From Cyclobacteriaceae bacterium (lineage in GTDB: Bacteria; Bacteroidota; Bacteroidia; Cytophagales; Cyclobacteriaceae), in the NCBI GenBank assembly GCA_028281285.1, contig JANQKF010000015.1, positions 309,011-373,010 on the forward strand: a DNA stretch of 64,000 nt, read 5' to 3'. Position 1 is the stretch's first letter. Every line of letters begins with the position of its first letter. The position numbers were made by a program, and so were the translations under genes. The notes under the pieces are model-generated. The model was not told the origin of the DNA and made no database searches. It was given only the letters and a program-made list of their open reading frames with translations. Below, piece after piece: positions 1 to 7,382 of the stretch.

Positions 1-432
1 AACTGTTCCTTTGAGGATTGTAACCTCAATAGCATGGGCCTTGTAAACTGTAAGTGGCAAGAGGTGAGTTTCAAGCATTGCAAAATCTCAGGGTTAGATT
101 TCGAGCATATCAGTAAAATGCTCCTGGCCTTTTCCATCGAAAATTGTTCCGTGGGCTATTGCCACTTTAAGGACCTAAAACTTCCGGGCTTTCATTTCAG
201 ACATTCGGAAATCAAGGAATGTGACTTCGTGACGAGTGACTTCTCAAACGCAGATTTTAGTGGGAGTAACCTTGATCGGTCTACGTTTACCGAGTGTGAC
301 CTCAGTAGTGCCAATTTCACAACTTGTGCCAACTATCGAATTGACCCGATGAAGAATAAGATTTCAAAAGCTCGATTTTCTTTGCCGGGTGTATTGACGT
401 TTCTTGAGCCTTACGACATTATCATAGAATAG
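1..432 (+). CDS. Pentapeptide-repeat protein, C-terminal part (cut by window edge)
   Basis: The reading frame is open from base 1, so the gene starts upstream of the window. The ATG at 34 is internal, because the codons before it are in frame and repeat-like (NCSFEDCNLN). The visible 143 codons show five-residue periodicity with Leu/Phe at every fifth place, clearest in stretches such as SDFSNADFSGSNL and CDLSSANF. This is the pattern of the right-handed quadrilateral beta helix of pentapeptide-repeat proteins. The last 40 residues leave the repeat pattern and probably cap the helix. No signal peptide can be judged. The family has no single function, ranging from gyrase protection to scaffold roles, so none is assigned. 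A small membrane protein follows 27 bp later in the same direction. Confidence 0.8.
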   Translation, partial: NCSFEDCNLNSMGLVNCKWQEVSFKHCKISGLDFEHISKMLLAFSIENCSVGYCHFKDLKLPGFHFRHSEIKECDFVTSDFSNADFSGSNLDRSTFTECDLSSANFTTCANYRIDPMKNKISKARFSLPGVLTFLEPYDIIIE

Positions 433-459
433 TTAGAACAATTTGCGTAACTTTTCCCT

Positions 460-690
460 ATGAAAACATTCACTAAGGAGAAGAAGATTGGGTTGATGAT
501 ATCCTCAATAGTCGCGATGCTGATTTTTGCTGTTTTCTTTCAAACCAACCTCAATGCCTGGTCTAGTGCTGAGTATATGAGTACAAAATGGATAGCAGCA
601 GGAATTGGTGGCATCCTCACCGGTTTCATGTTAGCAGGTAGCGTTATTGGATTGATTCTGATTTCGCGAAAACAGGTACAGCCCAACTAA
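460..690 (+). CDS. Small two-helix membrane protein, unknown function
   Basis: This 76-residue protein has a charged N-terminus (KTFTKEKK), a hydrophobic segment at about residues 11-32, a polar loop (NAWSSAEYMSTKW), and a second hydrophobic segment at about 45-68. It ends in a short basic tail. It looks like a complete two-transmembrane inner-membrane protein. No family is recognised. It follows the pentapeptide gene and ends 1 bp before a strong hairpin, so the two may share a transcript. The element ACAATTTG at 437-444 differs by one base from the Bacteroidota -7 box TAnnTTTG, so an own promoter is possible but unproven. Confidence 0.6.
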   Translation: MKTFTKEKKIGLMISSIVAMLIFAVFFQTNLNAWSSAEYMSTKWIAAGIGGILTGFMLAGSVIGLILISRKQVQPN

Positions 691-691
691 A

Positions 692-718
692 AAAGCCGCA
701 GAATCAATCCGCGGCTTT
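692..718. terminator. Bidirectional rho-independent terminator between convergent genes
   Basis: A perfect 8-bp stem, AAAGCCGC at 692-699 and GCGGCTTT at 711-718, encloses an 11-nt loop. The stem's own A/T ends supply U-tracts in both directions. It lies between the end of the small membrane protein gene (690) and the end of clpB (739), so it can serve both. Confidence 0.8.
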
Positions 719-738
719 CATGCATATTTCTACCAGTT

Positions 739-3354
739 TTACAACTCCTCTACCTTCTCAATATTCACAAATCTGATCTCTCTATCGGGACTCAACTCGA
801 TACTGACCACTGAATCTTTTTTGATCTGATCTGAAAGAATCTGTTTGGAAAGTTCGTTCAACACTTGTCGCTGAATCACACGCTTAAGTGGTCTGGCTCC
901 AAATTGTGGGTCGAAACCAACTTCTCCCAGATAATCGAGCACATCGCTGGTAGCTTCAATCTCAATACCATTCTCCTTGAGTTGTTTTTGAATCAGTCCG
1001 AATTGAATTTCCACAATCTGACGGATATTTTCCCTGTTCAATGGCATGAACATAATGGTCTCATCAATTCGGTTGAGGAACTCAGGCCTCACCGATTTCT
1101 TCAGTAATTCAAAGACTTGACCTTTGGTCTCATCCAGTACTTCGAAGACATTGTCTTCATTGATCTTTTCAAAATTCTCCTGGATCAAGTGTGAACCAAT
1201 ATTGGTTGTCATGATAATAATTGTGTTCTTGAAATTGGCAACACGTCCTTTATTATCTGTCAACCTACCATCATCCAACACCTGAAGCAAAATGTTAAAT
1301 GCATCCGGATGTGCCTTTTCAATCTCGTCCAAAAGAATCACCGAATAGGGTTTTCTTCGAACTGCTTCCGTCAACTGGCCACCTTCATCATACCCAACGT
1401 ATCCCGGAGGTGCTCCAATCAATCTGCTCACCGCATGCCTTTCCTGGTACTCTGACATATCAATGCGAACCATATTGTTCTCGTCATTGAACAGATACTC
1501 CGCAAGCGCCTTTGCCAATTCTGTCTTACCCACTCCAGTAGTTCCGAGGAAAATAAACGACCCAATTGGACGCTTTGGATCTTGAAGTCCAGCCCTACTC
1601 CTGCGTACTGCATCAGATAGCGCACCAATGGCTTCTTTCTGGCCGGCTACTCTCCTACCCAGTTCTTCCTCAAGATGTAGCAATTTCTCTCGTTCGCTTT
1701 GAAGCATCTTGGACACAGGAATACCAGTCCATTTGGCCACAACCTCTGCGATATCTTCAGAGTCAACCTCCTCTTTGAGCAACGACTTCTCGCCCTGCAT
1801 TTCGACCATTTTGGTCTTGAGTTCTTCCAATCGATGCTCGCTCTCTGTGATTTTGCCATAGCGGATTTCGGCAACTTTCCCGAGATCACCCTCGCGCTCA
1901 GCCCGTTCGGCCTCTTGCTTATAGCGATCTATATTCTCCTTCTCCTGTCGAATTCCGGTGATTACCAATTTCTCATTCTCCCACTTCGCCTTTAGGCTGT
2001 CTCGCTTCTCTGATAGTTCCGCAATTTCCTTCGAGAGCACAGTTTCCTTGTCTTTATTCTTTTCTCTACGAATAGCTTCGCGCTCAATTTCCAACTGCAT
2101 GATCCTACGCTGAAGTTCATCCAGTTCTTCCGGTAATGAATCTATTTCCAATCTCAATTTAGCGGCCGCTTCATCCATCAAGTCGATCGCCTTATCAGGC
2201 AAAAATCGATCGGAAATGTACCTCGATGATAGTTCAACTGAGGCAATCACCGCATCGTCTTTGATACGCACTCCGTGATGCACTTCGTATTTTTCTTTGA
2301 TTCCTCGGAGAATCGAAATAGCATCATCCTGGTCGGGCTCATCAACCATTACGGATTGGAATCTTCGTTCAAGGGCCTTGTCCTTTTCGATATACTTTTG
2401 ATACTCCTTAAGGGTGGTCGCACCAATGGCATGCAGTTCTCCCCGCGCCAAAGCAGGTTTCAATAGATTGGCCGCATCCATTGCTCCTTCTCCACCTCCT
2501 CCGGCTCCAATCAAAGTGTGGATCTCATCAATGAATAGAATGATCTCTCCATTGGAATCCTGAACCTCTTTGATTACGGACTTTAGTCGTTCTTCAAATT
2601 CTCCCTTGTATTTTGCCCCTGCCACTAAGAGTCCCATATCGAGGGCAATAATGGTCTTAGTTTTTAGATTCTCAGGCACATCTCCATCCACGATCCGCTG
2701 TGCCATACCTTCAACAATAGCTGTTTTACCTACACCGGGTTCGCCAAGTAACATCGGGTTATTCTTAGTACGCCTTGAAAGAATCTGAAGCACCCTCCTG
2801 ATCTCCTCATCGCGACCAATCACCGGGTCAATCTTTCCATCCCGCGCCATCTCGTTTAGATTCTTCGAATACCTGTTCAACGACTGGTATTTAGCCTCGG
2901 CATTCTGATCAGTCACGGAATTTCCACCCCTGAGTTCTTTGATCGCAGCGATCAAATCCTTCTTAGCAAAACCTAGCTCTTTCAGCAGGTCAGCAACTTT
3001 TTCCTTTCCAGCGAGAAGCCCCAAAATGATATGCTCAATCGCCACGAATTCGTCCTTAAATTCCTTGAGATAGTCGAGTGCTTTCGTCAATGCTGCATGT
3101 ACATCATTAGACAAATACGGTTGTTGCCCACTCGCCTTAGGGTAACCTTCAACAATAGTGTTGAGCTTCTCTTCCAACTGTGCCTTGTTCACTCCCAGTT
3201 TTTTCACCAGGAATGCAACTACGTTTTCGTCAGTCAATAAAATGGCCTTCAAAAGATGCCCCGGCTCGATAGCTTGTTGCTGATTTCCAGCGGCTACCTC
3301 CGCAGCCTTTTGAATGGCCTCCTGAGACTTAATTGTATATTTTTTGAAATCCAT
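739..3354 (-). CDS. clpB: ClpB/Hsp104 disaggregase
   Basis: This 871-residue protein is the hexameric AAA+ chaperone that works with DnaK to pull polypeptides out of aggregates in the cytoplasm. The N-terminal Clp repeat domain covers about residues 1-145. NBD1 has Walker A GEPGVGKT at 204-211 and Walker [11 protein letters not shown] long charged coiled-coil middle domain rich in Glu/Lys covers about 400-530 and is diagnostic of ClpB rather than ClpA or ClpC. NBD2 has Walker A GTTGVGKT near 610 and a sensor/arginine region ending in [10 protein letters not shown]. Length is normal for the family. It is transcribed alone and divergently from a thioesterase gene. No CIRCE element (TTAGCACTC-N9-GAGTGCTAA) is visible in the 155-bp upstream gap, which instead contains a different dyad at 3410-3455. 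Confidence 0.97.
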   Translation of the reverse strand: MDFKKYTIKSQEAIQKAAEVAAGNQQQAIEPGHLLKAILLTDENVVAFLVKKLGVNKAQLEEKLNTIVEGYPKASGQQPYLSNDVHAALTKALDYLKEFKDEFVAIEHIILGLLAGKEKVADLLKELGFAKKDLIAAIKELRGGNSVTDQNAEAKYQSLNRYSKNLNEMARDGKIDPVIGRDEEIRRVLQILSRRTKNNPMLLGEPGVGKTAIVEGMAQRIVDGDVPENLKTKTIIALDMGLLVAGAKYKGEFEERLKSVIKEVQDSNGEIILFIDEIHTLIGAGGGGEGAMDAANLLKPALARGELHAIGATTLKEYQKYIEKDKALERRFQSVMVDEPDQDDAISILRGIKEKYEVHHGVRIKDDAVIASVELSSRYISDRFLPDKAIDLMDEAAAKLRLEIDSLPEELDELQRRIMQLEIEREAIRREKNKDKETVLSKEIAELSEKRDSLKAKWENEKLVITGIRQEKENIDRYKQEAERAEREGDLGKVAEIRYGKITESEHRLEELKTKMVEMQGEKSLLKEEVDSEDIAEVVAKWTGIPVSKMLQSEREKLLHLEEELGRRVAGQKEAIGALSDAVRRSRAGLQDPKRPIGSFIFLGTTGVGKTELAKALAEYLFNDENNMVRIDMSEYQERHAVSRLIGAPPGYVGYDEGGQLTEAVRRKPYSVILLDEIEKAHPDAFNILLQVLDDGRLTDNKGRVANFKNTIIIMTTNIGSHLIQENFEKINEDNVFEVLDETKGQVFELLKKSVRPEFLNRIDETIMFMPLNRENIRQIVEIQFGLIQKQLKENGIEIEATSDVLDYLGEVGFDPQFGARPLKRVIQRQVLNELSKQILSDQIKKDSVVSIELSPDREIRFVNIEKVEEL

Positions 3355-3409
3355 CTATTTATCAGTTCTTGATTACTTTATCACAAAATCCTACATGGTT
3401 TATCAAAGA

Positions 3410-3455
3410 ACCGTCCACACGAATAAATCGGAAATTTTGTCCGATTTCGGACGGT
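3410..3455. promoter_or_regulatory. Nested inverted repeat in the clpB/thioesterase divergent gap
   Basis: The outer arms are ACCGTCC (3410-3416) and GGACGGT (3449-3455). The inner arms are AAATCGGA (3425-3432) and TCCGATTT (3440-3447), with loop AATTTTG. All pairs are perfect, with one asymmetric internal bulge. No T-tract follows, so this is more like an operator or a leader RNA structure than a terminator. It lies 55 bp from the clpB start and 54 bp from the thioesterase start. Confidence 0.4.
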
Positions 3456-3509
3456 AAATTCGTGGAATTCGGCCATTATGTCCTTACATTGCGGCCTTCA
3501 ACAGACACC

Positions 3510-3938
3510 ATGGCAAGAGTCAAAGTAGATATTCCCGAAAAATTCGCTTTTACTGCAACACTCAAAATTCGGATCTCCGATATTAACTATGGAGGCCATT
3601 TGGGTAATGATAGCATTGTGAGCCTTATCCACGAGGCTCGATTTCAGTTCTATAAAACTTTAGGTTTCAAAGATGAACTTTCTATTGATGGCGTGGGCAC
3701 CATACAGGCCGACCTTGTTGTGAATTACAAAAGTGAAGCATTTCACGGTGATGAGATTTTGGTCAAAATTGCGGTAACTGAAATCTCAAGAGTGAGTTTT
3801 GATCTGACCTACCAACTCTTGAGAGTTGAGGATATGAAAGAGGTAACCAGAGCCAAAACCACGATAGTTACGTATAATTATTCCGAAAAAACCAAGGTTC
3901 CGATCCCACCAACGTTGTTGGAAAGATTAGAAGCCTGA
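3510..3938 (+). CDS. Hotdog-fold acyl-CoA thioesterase
   Basis: Using the ATG at 3510 gives a 142-residue protein beginning MARVKVDIPEKF, the normal size for a YbgC/4-hydroxybenzoyl-CoA thioesterase-like hotdog. The frame is open further upstream to 3369, but those extra 47 residues would cover the nested dyad and look non-coding. The core signature DINYGGHLGND, followed by a long helix (SIVSLIHEARFQFY), matches the D-x-x-GH-N catalytic helix region of the family. The central beta strands and the C-terminal PIPPTLLERL tail are typical. The role is hydrolysis of a thioester to free acid and CoA in the cytosol; the substrate cannot be told from sequence. It is divergent from clpB. Confidence 0.8.
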   Translation: MARVKVDIPEKFAFTATLKIRISDINYGGHLGNDSIVSLIHEARFQFYKTLGFKDELSIDGVGTIQADLVVNYKSEAFHGDEILVKIAVTEISRVSFDLTYQLLRVEDMKEVTRAKTTIVTYNYSEKTKVPIPPTLLERLEA

Positions 3939-3972
3939 ACACATAACTTACTATTTAGTTAAATTGCAACGT

Positions 3973-5052
3973 ATGCTTCGATCAACCTATTTATTCCTGC
4001 TTTTCTTTGGGTGCTTATCAGGCATTGCCCAGACCTATACCATAAAAGGGGTCGTTATAGGTTCTACTGATAAGGAGACCATTCCTGTGTGCAATGTCTA
4101 TTTCTCAGGCAGTACAATTGGTACGATGACCGATGAAAATGGACTTTTCTCATTGTCGGGAATACAACCTGGTTCCTATGATCTGGTAGTGTCTCACATC
4201 AATTATGAGTTTAGATCATTCCCGATCACTGTAAGTGATAAAGACATTGACTTAGGTAAAGTCATACTTAAGGAAAAAAAGGTTGAGGTCACCTATGCCA
4301 AAGTCGAGGATAAGCTGGACAGGAAGTGGCGAAGAAATTTCACGCGCTTTAAAAAGTATATTTTTGGTAAGCACTATCGGGAGAAGGACATCAACATACC
4401 CAACGCATATGTTGCTGAATTTCTTGAGCTAGATGGAACCCTGGTAAAGAAAGAATCTTTTGCGCTGGAAATTGAAAACAAGTATACAGGTTATAAGGTC
4501 TATTATCCCATCGAAGAATTCCTTCTGGGCCAGGGGACGGATCAATATATGGTAGGCTTTCCAAGATTCACCCCCATGGAGTCAGATGATCCTCGTCAAC
4601 AATCACAATGGGAGGCTAATCGGAAAACTTCATATGAAGGTTCGCTAAGACACTTCTTCAAATCTCTTATTGAGGAAGGGCTGGAGGATAATTTTTTTGA
4701 GTGTCATATTACCAACGATGACCCGTTGACCAATGCTGATGAGGTGGCCGGTGAGTACCGATATCGGAAACGTGTTAACGATTGGCAATTGCCAGGTTAT
4801 CTAACCATTGAAGAGACACATGATCCGCGTATCAAAAAGGTCACCTGGAAGGATTTTCTGGAAGTCAAATACCTTAAGGAAATGGGTAACAATGGCGGAA
4901 GACAAGTCACCTACCTTAAAGCAAGAGATGGTCATGTATTCGTATATAATAACGGTTTGTTGATTGATCCGACATCCGTAACAGCCTTTGGGTATCTGTC
5001 TACCGAAGGACTATATGAAATGCTCCCATTCGACTTTAGTGTTAAGAACTAA
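3973..5052 (+). CDS. Secreted CarboxypepD_reg-like protein (paralogue 1)
   Basis: The start is taken at the ATG at 3973 (MLRSTYLFLLFF); an in-frame TTG lies three codons earlier. Residues 1-20 form a signal peptide ending near GIAQ. Residues 21-95 match the carboxypeptidase-regulatory-like beta-sandwich common in Bacteroidota surface proteins (TIKGVVIGSTDKETIPVCNV, then GTMTDENGLFSLSGIQPGSY). The remaining 260 residues form an unnamed domain rich in Lys, Tyr and Trp, with NAYVAEFLELDG and TGYKVYYPIEEF. That domain is shared with the next gene, and both proteins end in a MLPFDF/MLPFDY tail. It probably acts in the periplasm or at the outer membrane. Function unknown; it is not a TonB receptor, since plug and barrel are missing. 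Confidence 0.75.
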   Translation: MLRSTYLFLLFFGCLSGIAQTYTIKGVVIGSTDKETIPVCNVYFSGSTIGTMTDENGLFSLSGIQPGSYDLVVSHINYEFRSFPITVSDKDIDLGKVILKEKKVEVTYAKVEDKLDRKWRRNFTRFKKYIFGKHYREKDINIPNAYVAEFLELDGTLVKKESFALEIENKYTGYKVYYPIEEFLLGQGTDQYMVGFPRFTPMESDDPRQQSQWEANRKTSYEGSLRHFFKSLIEEGLEDNFFECHITNDDPLTNADEVAGEYRYRKRVNDWQLPGYLTIEETHDPRIKKVTWKDFLEVKYLKEMGNNGGRQVTYLKARDGHVFVYNNGLLIDPTSVTAFGYLSTEGLYEMLPFDFSVKN

Positions 5053-5111
5053 ACCGTTTTAGTCGGTATTGGAGTAAGGGTATTATCCTTTGATTTTATT
5101 ATTTTATATGA

Positions 5112-6215
5112 ATGATTAATCGAAGCAATATTCGGAACCTCATTACAATTCTGGTACTCATATGTACTTCCGAAACTTCCTTTGGTCAGAGTCTAACCAT
5201 TATTGGGACAGTCAAGGATAGTCTCACCAATACCCCAATTGCCGTTTGTAATGTCTACTTGTCCGGAACCACCAAAGGAGTCTCAACAGACAAGGAGGGT
5301 AAGTTCAAAATTGATGGTCTAAAACCCGGAAATTACACCTTGGTCATTTCTCATGTGAGTTATCAGTTTTCAATCAGAGATGTATTGTTACTCAACGGAA
5401 ACAAGGACATTGGCACGGTAGCTTTATTGGAGGAGACTACAGAGTTTGAAGAGGTTGAGGTCAAACGAAAAAAGGATCGTATGTGGGAACGGCAGTGGAG
5501 GCAGTTCAAGAAAATGATGCTTGGAAGAAATTATGATGAAAAGAAGATCAAATTCGTCAATGCCTACGTTGCAGAGTTTCTACGAATGAAGGACGGGGGC
5601 TTTACAAAGGATGAACCGTTTACGCTTGAAATTCTCAATACTCATACTGGTTATCGTGTCTACTATGATGTTCAGCAATTTTATGTAGGCCGAAAATACG
5701 AACCATTCATCACGGGATATTCGAAATTTGAAGAGCTCGAACCTGAAAGTGAATTGCAAAAAGCGGAGTGGGAAAAGAACCGTCAGGATGCTCATAACGG
5801 CTCTCTACGACACTTTTTTTATAATATAATTAACAAAATACAGGATGACAACGGCTACGAGGCGTATATCACCAACGATGCTCCTTTTGACCCAGATGGC
5901 ATCTATGTAAAGAAGAATATTTTCAAAAAGCGAATAAGAAAAGATAGCATTCCTTTTCGCTTCAAGATCGAAGACACTAAATATCCTTTTATTAAGAAGC
6001 TGACATTTAAAGACTACCTGCATTTTGAGTATTGGTATGAGGCAACCAATGAAGGCCAAACGCAAAAAACATGGATCAAAGCTGAAAATGATGTTATTTA
6101 TGTTTTCGACAATGGTGTAATCCTCGACCCCACAATGGTCAAACTCTATGGCTATCTTACCCAGGAAGGAATATATCAAATGCTCCCCTTTGATTATGAG
6201 GGTAAGGACAATTAG
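5112..6215 (+). CDS. Secreted CarboxypepD_reg-like protein (paralogue 2)
   Basis: This 367-residue protein parallels the preceding one along its whole length. It has a signal peptide (residues 1-25, ending SFGQ), a CarboxypepD_reg-like domain at about 26-100 (TIIGTVKDSLTNTPIAVCNV, GVSTDKEGKFKIDGLKPGNY), a basic linker, and the shared C-terminal domain (FVNAYVAEFLRM, HTGYRVYYDVQQF, GSLRHFFYNII, ending EGIYQMLPFDYEG). A gap of 59 bp separates it from paralogue 1, so they are probably co-transcribed. The pair is a tandem duplication that has diverged strongly while keeping the same architecture. Function unknown. Confidence 0.75.
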   Translation: MINRSNIRNLITILVLICTSETSFGQSLTIIGTVKDSLTNTPIAVCNVYLSGTTKGVSTDKEGKFKIDGLKPGNYTLVISHVSYQFSIRDVLLLNGNKDIGTVALLEETTEFEEVEVKRKKDRMWERQWRQFKKMMLGRNYDEKKIKFVNAYVAEFLRMKDGGFTKDEPFTLEILNTHTGYRVYYDVQQFYVGRKYEPFITGYSKFEELEPESELQKAEWEKNRQDAHNGSLRHFFYNIINKIQDDNGYEAYITNDAPFDPDGIYVKKNIFKKRIRKDSIPFRFKIEDTKYPFIKKLTFKDYLHFEYWYEATNEGQTQKTWIKAENDVIYVFDNGVILDPTMVKLYGYLTQEGIYQMLPFDYEGKDN

Positions 6216-6232
6216 ATAATCGATCAAAGTAA

Positions 6233-6240
6233 TACCTTTG
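6233..6240 (+). promoter_or_regulatory. Candidate Bacteroidota -7 box upstream of rlmN
   Basis: TACCTTTG matches the Bacteroidota primary-sigma -7 consensus TAnnTTTG and ends 4 bp before the rlmN ATG at 6245. If used, transcription would start at or next to the start codon, giving a leaderless or nearly leaderless mRNA. A clear -33 TTG is not seen at the expected distance, so support is partial. Confidence 0.35.
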
Positions 6241-6244
6241 CGCA

Positions 6245-7291
6245 ATGCATAAGGAGCTAAGAGATATCAGGCAACTATCTCTTGAGGAGATCGAAACTTT
6301 CTTCATCGAGAATGGCGAGCGTTCATTCAGAGCCAAACAAGTCTATGAATGGCTTTGGAAGAAATCCCTAAAGAATTTCGATGACATGACTAACATCTCT
6401 CTTGCCACTCGAGAGCTTTTGAAATCCAATTTCAGCATCAATCATATTCAGGTTGATGATATTCAGCGAAGCAACGATGGTACAATCAAAAATGCCGTAA
6501 AACTCCATGATGGACTAATTGTTGAATCCGTTTTAATTCCAACCAACACAAGGATCACTGCTTGCATCTCCTCCCAGGTTGGGTGTAGCCTTGATTGTAA
6601 TTTTTGTGCGACTGCCCGTCTAAAGAGAATGCGCAACCTCAATCCCGATGAAATCTATGATCAGGTGGTCGCCATAAAGGAAGAAGGTGAGTTATATTTT
6701 GGTCGGCCATTGACCAACATTGTTTATATGGGCATGGGCGAGCCGCTATTGAATTATCAAAATGTACTCGACTCTATCGAGAAAATCACTTCACCAAAAG
6801 GGCTTGGAATGTCTCCAAAGAGGATCACGCTTTCCACTGTCGGGATTCCGAAAATGATCAAGAGAATGGCCGATGAAGAAGTGAAATTCAATCTTGCCGT
6901 GTCATTACATTCAGCCATTGACGAGACCCGTTCCAGGATGATGCCGATCAATGAGAAAAGCAATTTGGACGAATTGGCTGAATCACTTCAATATTGGTAT
7001 AGAAAAACAGGCAGGAAAATAACCTTCGAATACGTGGTTTGGAAGGATATCAATGATGATGAACGCCATGCAAGGGCCTTGGCCAAATACTGTGGCAGAG
7101 TGGCTTCCAAAGTTAATTTGATAGAATATAACCCCATTGATGACGGAGAATTTCAACAGGCGACTCCTGATAAAATTGACATGTACGAACAAATACTCGA
7201 GTCGAAGAACATAGTTGTTAATGTCAGGAGAAGCAGGGGTAAGGATATTGATGCTGCCTGTGGCCAACTAGCCAATAAAAGCATCGGATAA
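6245..7291 (+). CDS. rlmN: 23S rRNA/tRNA adenine-C2 methyltransferase (radical SAM)
   Basis: RlmN methylates C2 of A2503 in 23S rRNA and of A37 in some tRNAs, using a radical-SAM ping-pong mechanism. The 348-residue protein has the usual length. The iron-sulfur motif is C114-x3-C118-x2-C121 (GCSLDCNFCATA). Downstream are the SAM-binding GMGEPLLN, the conserved LSTVGI segment, and the C-terminal methyl-accepting cysteine at about C339 in DAACGQL. The N-terminal helical RNA-binding accessory domain (residues 1-90) is present. The gene follows the CarboxypepD_reg pair after 29 bp but has a possible own promoter. Confidence 0.96.
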   Translation: MHKELRDIRQLSLEEIETFFIENGERSFRAKQVYEWLWKKSLKNFDDMTNISLATRELLKSNFSINHIQVDDIQRSNDGTIKNAVKLHDGLIVESVLIPTNTRITACISSQVGCSLDCNFCATARLKRMRNLNPDEIYDQVVAIKEEGELYFGRPLTNIVYMGMGEPLLNYQNVLDSIEKITSPKGLGMSPKRITLSTVGIPKMIKRMADEEVKFNLAVSLHSAIDETRSRMMPINEKSNLDELAESLQYWYRKTGRKITFEYVVWKDINDDERHARALAKYCGRVASKVNLIEYNPIDDGEFQQATPDKIDMYEQILESKNIVVNVRRSRGKDIDAACGQLANKSIG

Positions 7292-7333
7292 TTGATAAGG
7301 GTGTAGCTTTACCTAATCTGTTAGTTCTACTAG

Positions 7334-7357
7334 AGTACATCTACTTTTAGATGTACT
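7334..7357 (+). terminator. Probable terminator hairpin after rlmN
   Basis: A perfect 10-bp inverted repeat, AGTACATCTA (7334-7343) and TAGATGTACT (7348-7357), has a 4-nt loop CTTT and is followed by AAGTTTTAT. The stem is AT-rich and the T-tract is short and offset. An operator for the following gene (start 7383) is the alternative. Confidence 0.5.
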
Positions 7358-7382
7358 AAGTTTTATAATCAACCGACTACGT

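Noticed and set aside
739..3354. Several open frames on the plus strand opposite clpB (for example 1566-1778 and 1699-1995)
   Set aside because: They are antisense shadows of a highly conserved gene and show no domain, signal or codon support.
3369..3509. 47-codon N-terminal extension of the thioesterase
   Set aside because: It covers the nested dyad and divergent promoter region, and the protein from 3510 already has the full hotdog domain length.
3355..3509. CIRCE/HrcA operator upstream of clpB
   Set aside because: No TTAGCACTC-N9-GAGTGCTAA or near match is present; the dyad found has unrelated arms.
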